This document shows, piece by piece, positions 8,563-16,886 of a DNA stretch of 25,929 nucleotides. Source of the DNA: DASSBG01 sp035699085 (GTDB taxonomy: Bacteria; Pseudomonadota; Gammaproteobacteria; Xanthomonadales; Rhodanobacteraceae); NCBI GenBank assembly GCA_035699085.1, contig DASSBG010000025.1, positions 1 to 25,929 on the forward strand, in the 5' to 3' direction. A program made the position numbers and the translations under genes. The first letter of the stretch is position 1, and each line of letters starts with the position of its first letter. The notes under the pieces were generated by a model that was not told where the DNA came from, did not search any database, and saw only the letters and a program-made list of their open reading frames with translations.

Positions 8563-9300
8563 ATGAAAGTCGCCGCCGGCGGGCCACGGCACGTGGCCAT
8601 CGTCATGGACGGCAATGGCCGCTGGGCGCAGCGCCGCCACCAGCCGCGCAGCTTCGGCCACCGCGCCGGGCAGAAGGCGGTGCGCGCCACCATCGAGGCC
8701 TGCATCAGGCTCGGCGTGGGCACGCTGACGTTGTTTGCCTTCTCCAGTGAAAACTGGCGCCGGCCGAAGGACGAGGTGGGCGCGCTGATGGAACTCTTCG
8801 TCAAGGCCCTGGATCGCGAGGTGGACGAGCTGCACCGCAACGGCGTGCGCATCCGCTTTGTCGGCGATCTCGCCCTGTTCGAGGAGCCACTGCGCATGCG
8901 CATGGCCGCGGCCAGCGCGCGCACCCGCAACAACGGCGCGCTGGTCGTCAACGTCTGCGTCAACTACGGGGGCCGCTGGGACATCGCCCAGGCCGCGCGC
9001 CGCGCCGCGGTGGCGGTGAGCCTGGGCGAGCTGCCGCCATCGGCAATCAGCGAACAGACGCTGGAGCCCTACCTGTGCCTGGCCGACCAGCCGCCAGTGG
9101 ACCTTTTCATCCGCACCGGCGGCGAGCGCCGCATCAGCAATTTCCTGCTCTGGCAGCTGGCGTACGCGGAGCTGTATTTCACCGACACGCTGTGGCCCGA
9201 TTTTGACGGCGCATGCCTGCAGGCGGCACTGGAGGATTTCACCGGCCGCCAGCGGCGCTATGGCATGACGCCGGCCCAGCTCACGCGTGAAGCCGGATAG
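8563..9300 (+). CDS. uppS: Undecaprenyl diphosphate synthase
   Basis: A cis-prenyltransferase adding eight isopentenyl units to farnesyl diphosphate to give undecaprenyl diphosphate, the lipid carrier for peptidoglycan and O-antigen. Conserved motifs are HVAIVMDGNGRWA with catalytic Asp16, FAFSSENWRRP, NYGGRWDI, and RTGGERRISNFLLWQLAYAELYF ending at LWPDF. The ATG at 8563 (245 residues) is preferred because GGAG lies 8 bp upstream. A GTG at 8542, overlapping the frr stop as GTGA, would add 7 residues and cannot be excluded. The cdsA start follows after 6 bp. Confidence 0.95.
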   Translation: MKVAAGGPRHVAIVMDGNGRWAQRRHQPRSFGHRAGQKAVRATIEACIRLGVGTLTLFAFSSENWRRPKDEVGALMELFVKALDREVDELHRNGVRIRFVGDLALFEEPLRMRMAAASARTRNNGALVVNVCVNYGGRWDIAQAARRAAVAVSLGELPPSAISEQTLEPYLCLADQPPVDLFIRTGGERRISNFLLWQLAYAELYFTDTLWPDFDGACLQAALEDFTGRQRRYGMTPAQLTREAG

Positions 9301-9306
9301 CGGCGC

Positions 9307-10122
9307 GTGCTGAAACAGCGAACCCTCACCGCGCTGGTGCTCGCGCCTGTCTGTGTGGCGGCGGTCCTGTGGCTGCCGACCGCCGTCGTTGCCGCGCTCG
9401 CCGGCGCGCTGTTCCTGGTCGGCGCCTGGGAGTGGGGTTGGCTGGCGGGGCATCGCGGCCAGCGCGAACGCGGCGCCATGCTCGCCGCGGTGGCCGTCCT
9501 GCTCGCCGTCATCTGGTGGCAGCGCAGCGCGACACTGAGCCTGGCGTTGCTGATCCTGGCGGTGGCCTGGTGGCTGGCCGCGCTGGTCTGGCTGCGGCAT
9601 TTCAGCTTCGCCGCATCGCCCACCCGCGACAACGCGGCGCTGAAGCTGCTGGCCGGTGCGCTGGCGCTGATACCGGCGTGGATGGCGCTGGTCTGGCTGC
9701 ACGGCCATGCCAGCCACGGCCGCTGGTTGCTGTTGGCACTGCTGATCATCTGGGCCGCCGACACCGGGGCCTACTTCAGCGGCCGCCGCTTCGGCCGGCG
9801 CAAGCTGGCGCCGCGCATCAGCCCGGGCAAGACCTGGGCGGGTGTCTACGGCGCCCTGGCGGGGGCCGCGATCATTGCCGCCATTGGCGGCGTGCTGCTG
9901 CTCGAGCGCGCCGCCGGCATCGTCGGCCTGGTGGTGCTGGCGCTGGTGACCGTGGCGGCGTCGATTGCCGGCGACCTCTTCGAAAGCCTGTTGAAGCGCC
10001 ACGCGCTGGTGAAGGATTCCGGCGCCCTGTTTCCGGGCCACGGTGGCCTGCTCGACCGCATGGACAGCGTGGTCGCCGCCCTGCCGGTGTTCGCGCTGGG
10101 CCTGTGGATCATGGGCGTGTGA
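9307..10122 (+). CDS. cdsA: Phosphatidate cytidylyltransferase (CDP-diglyceride synthase)
   Basis: A 271-residue inner-membrane enzyme making CDP-diacylglycerol from phosphatidic acid and CTP, the entry to all phospholipids. Several hydrophobic helices fill the first 150 residues (ALVLAPVCVAAVLW, VVAALAGALFLV, LLALLIIWAADTGAYFSG). The CDS signature spans residues about 227-253 (SLLKRHALVKD, then FPGHGGLLDRMD). The GTG start at 9307 follows uppS closely, consistent with coupling. The gene is followed by a 124-bp gap before rseP in which dxr, the usual neighbour, is absent. Confidence 0.95.
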   Translation: MLKQRTLTALVLAPVCVAAVLWLPTAVVAALAGALFLVGAWEWGWLAGHRGQRERGAMLAAVAVLLAVIWWQRSATLSLALLILAVAWWLAALVWLRHFSFAASPTRDNAALKLLAGALALIPAWMALVWLHGHASHGRWLLLALLIIWAADTGAYFSGRRFGRRKLAPRISPGKTWAGVYGALAGAAIIAAIGGVLLLERAAGIVGLVVLALVTVAASIAGDLFESLLKRHALVKDSGALFPGHGGLLDRMDSVVAALPVFALGLWIMGV

Positions 10123-10142
10123 AGCGGGCCCCCGTCCGCCGC

Positions 10143-10159
10143 GTTAAAACGCGTTTAAC
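10143..10159. promoter_or_regulatory. Palindrome in the cdsA-rseP gap
   Basis: GTTAAA and TTTAAC form a perfect inverted repeat around ACGCG, just after the cdsA stop. The arms are AT-rich in a very GC-rich context, which suggests a protein-binding site or a leftover regulatory region. A TATGAT hexamer at 10181-10186 could be a -10 box for rseP, but no -35 box is at the right distance. Confidence 0.35.
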
Positions 10160-10246
10160 CGCGCCCGCAGCCGCCCCACGTATGATGACTGCCTTCCATT
10201 CCACGACCGTCGCGGTGCGCCAAGGCGCCCCGGCAGAGAACGCATC

Positions 10247-11587
10247 TTGACCGAAGTCCTGGGTTCCATCTGGTGGTTGATCGTCACCCTCGGCGTGCTG
10301 GTGACCTTCCACGAATTCGGCCATTTCATCGTCGCCCGCCGCTGCGGCGTCAAGGTGCTGCGCTTTTCGGTCGGCTTCGGCCAGCCGCTGTGGAAGCGGG
10401 TCGGCCGCGACGGCACCGAATACTGGATCGCCTGGATCCCGCTGGGCGGCTACGTGAAGATGCTGGATGCGCGCGAGGGCGAGGTCCCGGCCAGCGAGCG
10501 CGGGCGCGAGTTCACCGGCAAGCCGATCTGGCAGCGCATTGCCATCGTCGCCGCGGGGCCGGCCTTCAACCTGGTCTTCGCGCTGTTGGCTTTCTGGGTC
10601 ATGTTCATGATCGGCAAGCCGGACTACGCGCCGATCATCGCGCCGCCGCAGGGCATCGCCGCGCAGGCGGGCTTCCATGCCGGCGATCGGCTGCTGAAGA
10701 TCAACGGCCACGAGATTGCCACCTGGTCCGGCGCGCTGGACGAGCTTGGAGCCGACGCGCTGCTGCGCCAGCCGGTGCCGGTGACAGTCAAGGGCCGCGA
10801 CGGCGAGCCGCGCCGGCTGAGCCTCCCGCTCGACCAATTGCCGGCCGACCTGGCCCTGGACAAAGCCTTCGACCGCATCGGCCTGCGCCTGCGCTCGCCG
10901 CCGGCCGTGGCAGCCACGGTGGCGCCCGGCCAACCCGCCGCGCAAGCCGGGATGCAGCCGGGCGATCGCATCGTCAGCATCAACGGCCAGCCGGTGGCGA
11001 ATTTCCAGGCGCTCGGCGACATCATCGAGGCACAGGCTGCAAAATCGCCGCAGCTGACCATCGCTGTCGTGCGAGACGGCGAACAGCTGACCTTGCAGGT
11101 TCGAGCGCAGGAGCGCAGCGTGCAGGGTTCGCCGCAGCGCTGGATGATCGGCATCGGCGCCCAGGCGCCACCCGAGGCGACCCTGCGCTACGGCCCGCTG
11201 GAAGCCATTGGCGCCTCGCTGCGCAACACCTGGGACAAGACCGCGACCACCTTCGAGATGATCGGCCGCATGATCACGGGCCAGGTCTCGACCCGCAGCC
11301 TGTCCGGCGTCATCACCATCGCCCAGGTTGCCAATACCTCGGCGACCATGGGCGTCGGCTGGTTCCTGGGTTTCCTCGGCCTGATCTCGCTCAGCCTGGC
11401 AATTCTCAACATCCTGCCGATACCGCTCTTGGACGGCGGGCACCTGCTGTATTACCTTATTGAGATCGTCAAGGGCAGCCCCATCAGCGAACGCACCATG
11501 ATCGCGGGACAATATATCGGCATGGCGCTGCTCGCCGCGTTGATGGGGCTTGCCTTCTACAACGACATCCTGCGCCTCGTTTCATGA
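10247..11587 (+). CDS. rseP: RIP metalloprotease RseP (site-2 protease)
   Basis: A 446-residue inner-membrane zinc protease that cleaves the anti-sigma factor RseA within the membrane and removes signal-peptide remnants. The zinc motif HEFGH begins at residue 22, followed by FIVARRCGVKVLRFSVGFG. Two PDZ domains lie at residues about 125-205 (AGFHAGDRLLKINGHE) and 215-300 (AGMQPGDRIVSINGQP). The C-terminal LPIPLLDGGHLLYY carries the third zinc ligand. The start codon is TTG at 10247: with it, HEFGH falls at position 22 as in E. coli RseP, and no ATG or GTG fits better. The ribosome binding site is weak. Confidence 0.95.
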   Translation: MTEVLGSIWWLIVTLGVLVTFHEFGHFIVARRCGVKVLRFSVGFGQPLWKRVGRDGTEYWIAWIPLGGYVKMLDAREGEVPASERGREFTGKPIWQRIAIVAAGPAFNLVFALLAFWVMFMIGKPDYAPIIAPPQGIAAQAGFHAGDRLLKINGHEIATWSGALDELGADALLRQPVPVTVKGRDGEPRRLSLPLDQLPADLALDKAFDRIGLRLRSPPAVAATVAPGQPAAQAGMQPGDRIVSINGQPVANFQALGDIIEAQAAKSPQLTIAVVRDGEQLTLQVRAQERSVQGSPQRWMIGIGAQAPPEATLRYGPLEAIGASLRNTWDKTATTFEMIGRMITGQVSTRSLSGVITIAQVANTSATMGVGWFLGFLGLISLSLAILNILPIPLLDGGHLLYYLIEIVKGSPISERTMIAGQYIGMALLAALMGLAFYNDILRLVS

Positions 11588-11636
11588 GCCGGAAGGCTCG
11601 AAGCGGGCGTCCCACACCCTTTTCCTGGAATCGACG

Positions 11637-13952
11637 ATGAAGCGTGTCGCCGCCCTGATCCTGTTTGCCTGCCTGACCGCCAAGGCGCACGCCGCGCCGT
11701 TTGCGCCCTTCGTCGTGTCCGACATCCGCATCGACGGGCTGGAGCGGATATCCGCCGGCACGGTGTTCACCTACCTGCCCGTCGAGAAAGGCGACACGCT
11801 GACCGAAAGCGAAGTGCAGAAGGCGATTCGTGCGTTGTTCCAGACGGGCTTCTTCAAGGACATCGAGTTCGATCGCCAGGGCAGCATCCTGGTGATCAAG
11901 GTCAAGGAGCGGCCGGCCGTCGCCAAGATCACCATCCACGGAAACAAGGACGTCAAGACCGACGAGCTGCTGAAGGGCTTGAAGAGCATCGGCCTGGCCG
12001 AGGGCGAGACCTTCGACCGCATGGCGCTGGACCAGGTGCAGCAGGAGCTGATCCACACCTATTACAACCGTGGCAAGTACAACGTCTCGATCAAGCCGCA
12101 CGTGATCCAGCTCAACCGCAACCGCGTGTCGGTGGACATCGAGGTGCACGAGGGCAAGGCGGCCAAGATCCGCCAGATCAACATCGTCGGCAACACCACC
12201 TTCCCGGACGACGTGCTGCGCCAGGGCTTCCAGTCCGACAGCACCAACTGGACCTCCTGGTACAGCAGCAACGACCAGTATTCGCGCGACAAGCTGTCCG
12301 GCGACCTCGAGAACCTCGCCTCGTTCTACCTCGACCGCGGCTACGCCGACTTCAACATCAAGTCGACCGAGGTGTCGATCAGCCCCGACAAGCGCAACAT
12401 GTACATCACCGCCGGCGTGCATGAAGGCGACGTCTACACCATCGCCGACGTCAAGCTGCTTGGCGACCTGGCGATTCCCGACAAGATCCTCCGCGCGGTG
12501 CTGGCGGTGCGCAAGGGCCAGCGCTTCTCGCAGCGGCGCATGGAGGTGACCAAGGAAACCATCGTCGCGCTGCTCAGCAATATCGGCTACGCCTTCGCCC
12601 AGGTGCGGGACATTCCCGAGCTGAACAAGGAAAAGCACACGGTCGACGTCACCTTCTACGTGCAGCCGGGGCCGCGGGTGTACGTGCGCCGCATCAACTT
12701 CAGCGGCAACGCGCGCACCGAGGATCACGTCCTGCGCCGCGAGTTCCGCCAGTTCGAGGGCAGCTGGTATTCGCAGGCCGCGGTCGACCGCTCGAAGACC
12801 CGCCTGGAGCGGCTCGGCTACTTCAAGACCGTCGAAATCACCAAGACGCCGGTGCCGGGCACCAAGGACCAGGTCGACCTCGACGTCAAGGTCGAGGAAC
12901 AATCGGCGGGCAGCCTGCTGTTCGGGCTTGGCTACTCGCAGCTGTCGGGAATCATCGGCAGCTTCTCGGTATCGCAAAACAACTTCTTCGGCTCCGGTGA
13001 CAGTTTCACGGCGGCGATCCAGCGCAGCTCCTTCATGCAGCAGTACAGCCTGCAGTACATGGACCCGTACCTGACCGACAGCGGCGTAAGCATCGGCTAC
13101 AACCTGCAGTACAGCAAGCTCGACGAGGGCGACGCCAACATCGCCGACTTCCTCTACAGCGTCCGCTCGTTCTCCACCCTGCTCGGCATTCCGATCAGCG
13201 AGAACCGCAGCATCGGCGTCGGCCTGGGCATCAGCAGCAACACGATCACCGCTTTCCCCGGCGCCACCCCGCAGCCACTGATCGATTACGTCAACGAGCT
13301 CGGCCACCGCACCAACCACTCGTGGACGGCAACCGCCAGTTGGGGCGAGGACACCCGCAACCGCTATTTCCTGCCCACCCGCGGCGGCTCCCAGCGCCTC
13401 TCCGCGAAGGTGGCGCTGCCGGGCTCGACGGTGCAGTTCTACAAGCTCTTCTATGACATCGGCCACTACTGGACGCTGCCGAAGGACTTCGTGCTCTACC
13501 TGTCCGGCTCGACGGCCTACGGCGACACCTACGGCTCCAGCAAGGAACTGGCGTTCCCGTTCTGGGAGAACTTCTACGCCGGCGGCGTCAACGACGTGCG
13601 CGGCTTCCAGGACAACACGCTCGGCCCGCGCGTTTCGACTCCGTTCTACCGTTACCCGAAGCCGATCGGCGGCGCGTTCAAGGTGCTGGGCAAGGCCGAG
13701 CTGTACTTCCCGATCCCGGCGTTGCGCAACAGCACCACCGCCCGGCTCGGTGCGTTCGTCGACATCGGCAACGTGTTTGCCGACATCCCCAGCTTCCGCG
13801 CCAAGGACCTGCGCGCCTCGGCGGGCCTGGCCCTGCAGTGGCGTGCGCCCATCGGACCGCTGACCATCAGCCTGGCTGAGCCGCTGCACTACAAGAAGTC
13901 CGACCGGCCCTATCTCGAACGCATCCAGTTCACCTTCGGCTCGACCTTCTGA
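11637..13952 (+). CDS. bamA: Outer membrane protein assembly factor BamA
   Basis: The 771-residue central subunit of the BAM complex, which inserts beta-barrel proteins into the outer membrane. Residues 1-19 are a signal peptide (MKRVAALILFACLTAKAHA). Five POTRA domains follow to about residue 420, starting FVVSDIRIDGLERISAGTVF. The C-terminal 16-stranded barrel contains the VRGF motif at residues 654-657 in FYAGGVNDVRGFQDN and ends with the terminal signature IQFTFGSTF, with final Phe. Length is slightly below E. coli (810). The ATG at 11637 follows rseP by 49 bp. A GC-rich hairpin follows the stop. Confidence 0.96.
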   Translation: MKRVAALILFACLTAKAHAAPFAPFVVSDIRIDGLERISAGTVFTYLPVEKGDTLTESEVQKAIRALFQTGFFKDIEFDRQGSILVIKVKERPAVAKITIHGNKDVKTDELLKGLKSIGLAEGETFDRMALDQVQQELIHTYYNRGKYNVSIKPHVIQLNRNRVSVDIEVHEGKAAKIRQINIVGNTTFPDDVLRQGFQSDSTNWTSWYSSNDQYSRDKLSGDLENLASFYLDRGYADFNIKSTEVSISPDKRNMYITAGVHEGDVYTIADVKLLGDLAIPDKILRAVLAVRKGQRFSQRRMEVTKETIVALLSNIGYAFAQVRDIPELNKEKHTVDVTFYVQPGPRVYVRRINFSGNARTEDHVLRREFRQFEGSWYSQAAVDRSKTRLERLGYFKTVEITKTPVPGTKDQVDLDVKVEEQSAGSLLFGLGYSQLSGIIGSFSVSQNNFFGSGDSFTAAIQRSSFMQQYSLQYMDPYLTDSGVSIGYNLQYSKLDEGDANIADFLYSVRSFSTLLGIPISENRSIGVGLGISSNTITAFPGATPQPLIDYVNELGHRTNHSWTATASWGEDTRNRYFLPTRGGSQRLSAKVALPGSTVQFYKLFYDIGHYWTLPKDFVLYLSGSTAYGDTYGSSKELAFPFWENFYAGGVNDVRGFQDNTLGPRVSTPFYRYPKPIGGAFKVLGKAELYFPIPALRNSTTARLGAFVDIGNVFADIPSFRAKDLRASAGLALQWRAPIGPLTISLAEPLHYKKSDRPYLERIQFTFGSTF

Positions 13953-13959
13953 GCGACCG

Positions 13960-13982
13960 GGGACCCGCCTGCCGCGGGTCCC
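13960..13982 (+). other. Perfect 9-bp hairpin after bamA
   Basis: GGGACCCGC and GCGGGTCCC pair perfectly around a 5-nt loop, 8 bp after the bamA stop. It lacks a following T-run, so it is not a classical terminator; it may stabilise the bamA 3' end or attenuate read-through into skp. Its sequence resembles the GGGACCC heptamers seen elsewhere in the window. Confidence 0.5.
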
Positions 13983-14047
13983 GCAAACAGCCCGAAACCG
14001 GCCCGTGCGGGTTAGCATGGGCCTGGTTCCCGCCGGGAGGCAACGGC

Positions 14048-14581
14048 TTGAGCAGGCCGCTAGCAAAACCCATAGCCTGGCTGATGTTGGTCCTGCTGCC
14101 GTGCCTGGCACTGGCGCAGGCGGCCGCGCCACGCATCGGCTATGTGGACATGAAGCGGCTGCTGGACGAGGCGCCGCAGGTGCAACAGGCGCAGAAGCAA
14201 CTGCAGCAGGAGTTCGCCGCGCGCGACGCCTCGCTGAAGGCCGCGCAGCAGCGCCTGGATGCACTCACGGACAAACTGCGGACGGATCGGCCAACGCTGG
14301 ACCCCAGCGAGATCGAGGCGCGCCAACGCACGATCGATACGCTCGCCGGCAGCGTGCGGCGGGCGCGAAGCAAGATGCAGCAGGCGCTGAAGTCGCGCAG
14401 CGACCAGGCGCTGCAACGCAGCTGGCAAACCATCAGCGACGCTGCCGTGGAGTACGCGCGCAGCCACGGCTATGACCTGCTGCTGCCCAGCCCGGTGATC
14501 TACGCCAGCCCCAAGGTGGACATCACCGACGCCATCCTCGACCGCCTGCGCCGCGAGTACGCCAAGGACCACCCGCAGTGA
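14048..14581 (+). CDS. skp: OmpH/Skp family periplasmic chaperone
   Basis: A 177-residue periplasmic holdase that protects unfolded outer-membrane proteins on their way to BamA. Residues 1-24 are a signal peptide (hydrophobic LMLVLLPCLALAQA). The mature protein opens with APRIGYVDMKRLLDEAPQ, the family signature. Residues about 45-130 are long charged helices, the tentacles of the trimeric jellyfish fold. The C-terminus (YDLLLPSPVIYASPKVDITDAIL) returns to the body domain. The start is TTG at 14048, supported by a GGGAGG ribosome binding site 7 bp upstream; a later ATG would remove the basic part of the signal peptide. Its stop overlaps lpxD by 4 bp (GTGA). Confidence 0.92.
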   Translation: MSRPLAKPIAWLMLVLLPCLALAQAAAPRIGYVDMKRLLDEAPQVQQAQKQLQQEFAARDASLKAAQQRLDALTDKLRTDRPTLDPSEIEARQRTIDTLAGSVRRARSKMQQALKSRSDQALQRSWQTISDAAVEYARSHGYDLLLPSPVIYASPKVDITDAILDRLRREYAKDHPQ

Positions 14582-15600
14582 ACGCCTACCGCCTCGACTG
14601 GATCGCGCAGCACTTTGGCCTGGAGCTGCGCGGCGACGGCCGTCACCAGATCCGCGGCGTGGCCACGCTGGCTGGCGCGGCCGACGACCAGCTGGCGTTC
14701 TTCGGCAACCCGCGCTACGCCGCGCAGCTGCACGACAGCCGCGCCGGCGCAGTGATCCTGCGCCCGGAGCATGCCGCCGAGGCGGGCGGCAACGCACTGC
14801 TGGCAGGCGATCCCTACGTTGCCTACGCCCGTGTCGCGGCGTTGTTCGAGGACGAGCCGACGGCCCGGCCGGGGATCCATCCCACGGCAGTCGTCGAGGC
14901 CGGTGCACGGGTCAGCGACGGGGCGCGTATCGGGCCGTTCTGCGTGGTCGAAGCCGGCGCCGTGGTCGAAGCGGGGGCCGACGTCGGTGCCCACGGCTAT
15001 ATCGGCCGCGCCTGCGAGGTGGGCGCGCAGTCGCGCCTGCTGCCGCGGGTCACCTTGGTGGCGCGCGTGCGGCTGGGCCGGCGCGTACTGGTCCATTCGG
15101 GGGCGGTGCTCGGCGCCGACGGCTTCGGGTTGGCCTGGGACAGCGACCATTGGACCAAGGTGCCGCAGCTGGGCGGCGTGCGCATCGGCGACGACTGCGA
15201 GATCGGCGCCAACACCTGCATCGATCGCGGGGCCATCGAAGACACCGAGCTCGGCTGCGACGTGCGCCTGGACAACCAGGTCCATATCGCCCACAACGTC
15301 AGGATCGGCGCGCACACCGCCATCGCCGGCTGCGCCGCGGTGGCGGGCAGCGCGCGCATCGGCAGCCACTGCGAAGTCGGCGGCGGCGCCGGCGTGCTCG
15401 GCCACCTCGTGCTGGCCGATCGGGTTAGGATTACCGCCATGAGCCTGGTGACGCATTCGATCGCGCAGCCGGGGGAGTATTCTTCCGGTACCCCCTTACA
15501 GGACAATAGGCGCTGGCGCCGCAACGCAGTGCGCTTCAAGCACCTCGACGAGCTTGCCCGCCGCCTGGCAATACTGGACAAGGATCACACGCATGACTGA
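14578..15600 (+). CDS. lpxD: UDP-3-O-(3-hydroxyacyl)glucosamine N-acyltransferase
   Basis: A 340-residue enzyme of the third lipid A step, transferring a 3-hydroxyacyl chain from ACP to the 2-amino group of UDP-3-O-acylglucosamine. Residues 1-95 are the uridine-binding N-domain. From about residue 98 come left-handed beta-helix hexapeptide repeats (VVEAGARVSDGARIGPF and onward). The catalytic histidine falls at residue 239 in VHIAHN, the same number as in E. coli. The C-terminal helix (RRNAVRFKHLDELARRLA) follows. The GTG start overlaps the skp stop. The lpxD stop overlaps the fabZ start by 8 bp. Confidence 0.97.
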   Translation: MNAYRLDWIAQHFGLELRGDGRHQIRGVATLAGAADDQLAFFGNPRYAAQLHDSRAGAVILRPEHAAEAGGNALLAGDPYVAYARVAALFEDEPTARPGIHPTAVVEAGARVSDGARIGPFCVVEAGAVVEAGADVGAHGYIGRACEVGAQSRLLPRVTLVARVRLGRRVLVHSGAVLGADGFGLAWDSDHWTKVPQLGGVRIGDDCEIGANTCIDRGAIEDTELGCDVRLDNQVHIAHNVRIGAHTAIAGCAAVAGSARIGSHCEVGGGAGVLGHLVLADRVRITAMSLVTHSIAQPGEYSSGTPLQDNRRWRRNAVRFKHLDELARRLAILDKDHTHD

Positions 15601-16078
15601 CCGCCCCACCCCGCCCGCGCCGGCTGCCGATGTCATCGACATCATGTCGATGCTGCCGCACCGCTACCCGTTCCTGATGGTTGACCGGGTACTGGATTTC
15701 GAGCCGGGCAAGCACCTCCGTGCGATCAAGAACGTCAGCGTCAACGAGCCTTGCTTCCAGGGCCACTTCCCGGGCAACCCGGTGATGCCTGGCGTGCTGA
15801 TCATCGAGGCGCTGGCGCAGGCCTCCGGCTTGCTGGTGCAGCTGTCGGCCAAGGCGCAAGAGGCTCGGCGAGACCAGCAGCTCTACTACCTGGTGAAGGT
15901 CGACAAGGCCCGCTTCAGCCGCATCGTCGGGCCCGGCGACCAACTGCTGCTCGAGGTCACCCAGAAGCGCATGCTGCGGCGCATGGGGCTGTTCGTCGGC
16001 CGCGCGCTGGTCGATGGCGAGGAAGTTGCCTGCGCCGAGCTGCTGTGCGCAGAGCGCGGGCAGGGACCGTCTGATTGA
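15593..16078 (+). CDS. fabZ: 3-hydroxyacyl-ACP dehydratase FabZ
   Basis: A 161-residue hotdog-fold enzyme dehydrating 3-hydroxyacyl-ACP in fatty acid elongation. It competes with LpxA and LpxD for the same hydroxyacyl-ACP pool, which may be why it sits between them. The active site lies in CFQGHFPGNPVMPGV, with His58 and Glu72. Upstream LPHRYPFLMVDRVLDFEPG is the family signature. The start ATG at 15593 is chosen because MTDRPTPP precedes the conserved DIMSMLPHRYP by the usual distance. The 8-bp overlap with lpxD (ATGACTGA) implies translational coupling. There is a 37-bp gap before lpxA. Confidence 0.96.
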   Translation: MTDRPTPPAPAADVIDIMSMLPHRYPFLMVDRVLDFEPGKHLRAIKNVSVNEPCFQGHFPGNPVMPGVLIIEALAQASGLLVQLSAKAQEARRDQQLYYLVKVDKARFSRIVGPGDQLLLEVTQKRMLRRMGLFVGRALVDGEEVACAELLCAERGQGPSD

Positions 16079-16115
16079 ACCCTGCGCGCGTGTCACCCGT
16101 TCCAGAGGCTTCCCG

Positions 16116-16886
16116 ATGATCCACGCGGCGGCATTCATCGACCCGACGGCGAAAATCGGCAAGCGCGTCAGCATCGGTGCCGGCAGCGTGATCGGTGCCG
16201 ACGTGAGCATCGGCGACGACACCCACATCGGTCCGCACGTGGTGATCGATGGCCCGACCACCATCGGCCGCGAAAACCGCGTCTGGCAATTCGCGTCGCT
16301 GGGCAGCGATCCGCAGGACAAGAAGTTCCACGGTGAGCGCACCGAACTGGTTATCGGCGACCGCAACGTGATCCGTGAATTCTGCACCTTCAGCCGCGGC
16401 ACGGTCGACGGCGGCGGCGCCACCCGCATCGGCAATGACAACTGGATCATGGCCTACGTGCATATCGCGCACGACTGCCAGATCGGCAACAACGTGATAT
16501 TCGCCAACGCCGCTTCGCTGGCCGGCCACGTGCAGGTCGACGACTGGGTGATCTTCGGCGGCTTCAGCCTGGTGCACCAGTTCTGCAAGGTTGGCGCCCA
16601 CGCCTTCACCTCGATGGGGTCGGTCATCAACCGGGACGTGCCGCCGTTCGTGACGGTTGCCGGCAACTTCGCCGGGCCCAAGGGCATCAACAGCGAAGGC
16701 CTGCGCCGCCGCGGCTACGACAGCGACCGCATCAACAGCATCAAGCGCGCCTACCGCACGCTGTATCTGTCGCGGTTGCCGCTGGCCGAGGCGCGCAGCA
16801 GCCTCGAGTCGCAGGCGCAGAACTCGGAAGACGTGCGCCTGCTGCTGGATTTCATCGGCCGCAGCGACCGCTCGCTGGTGCGATGA
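16116..16886 (+). CDS. lpxA: UDP-N-acetylglucosamine O-acyltransferase
   Basis: A 256-residue enzyme catalysing the first lipid A step, moving a 3-hydroxyacyl chain from ACP to the 3-OH of UDP-GlcNAc. A left-handed beta-helix of hexapeptide repeats covers residues about 1-190, followed by a helical C-terminal domain starting near PKGINSEGLRRRGYD. The catalytic histidine is His119 in YVHIAHDC, equivalent to E. coli His125; the six-residue difference corresponds to one hexapeptide unit missing near the N-terminus. The start ATG has an AGAGG ribosome binding site. The stop overlaps the lpxB start as ATGA. The acyl-chain length preference cannot be read reliably here. Confidence 0.96.
   Translation: MIHAAAFIDPTAKIGKRVSIGAGSVIGADVSIGDDTHIGPHVVIDGPTTIGRENRVWQFASLGSDPQDKKFHGERTELVIGDRNVIREFCTFSRGTVDGGGATRIGNDNWIMAYVHIAHDCQIGNNVIFANAASLAGHVQVDDWVIFGGFSLVHQFCKVGAHAFTSMGSVINRDVPPFVTVAGNFAGPKGINSEGLRRRGYDSDRINSIKRAYRTLYLSRLPLAEARSSLESQAQNSEDVRLLLDFIGRSDRSLVR

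Noticed and set aside
11484..14264. A 926-codon open frame on the minus strand across bamA and skp
   Set aside because: It lies opposite clearly conserved genes, has low-complexity Arg/Ala/Val/Leu/His composition, and arises because high-GC third positions suppress stops on the opposite strand.
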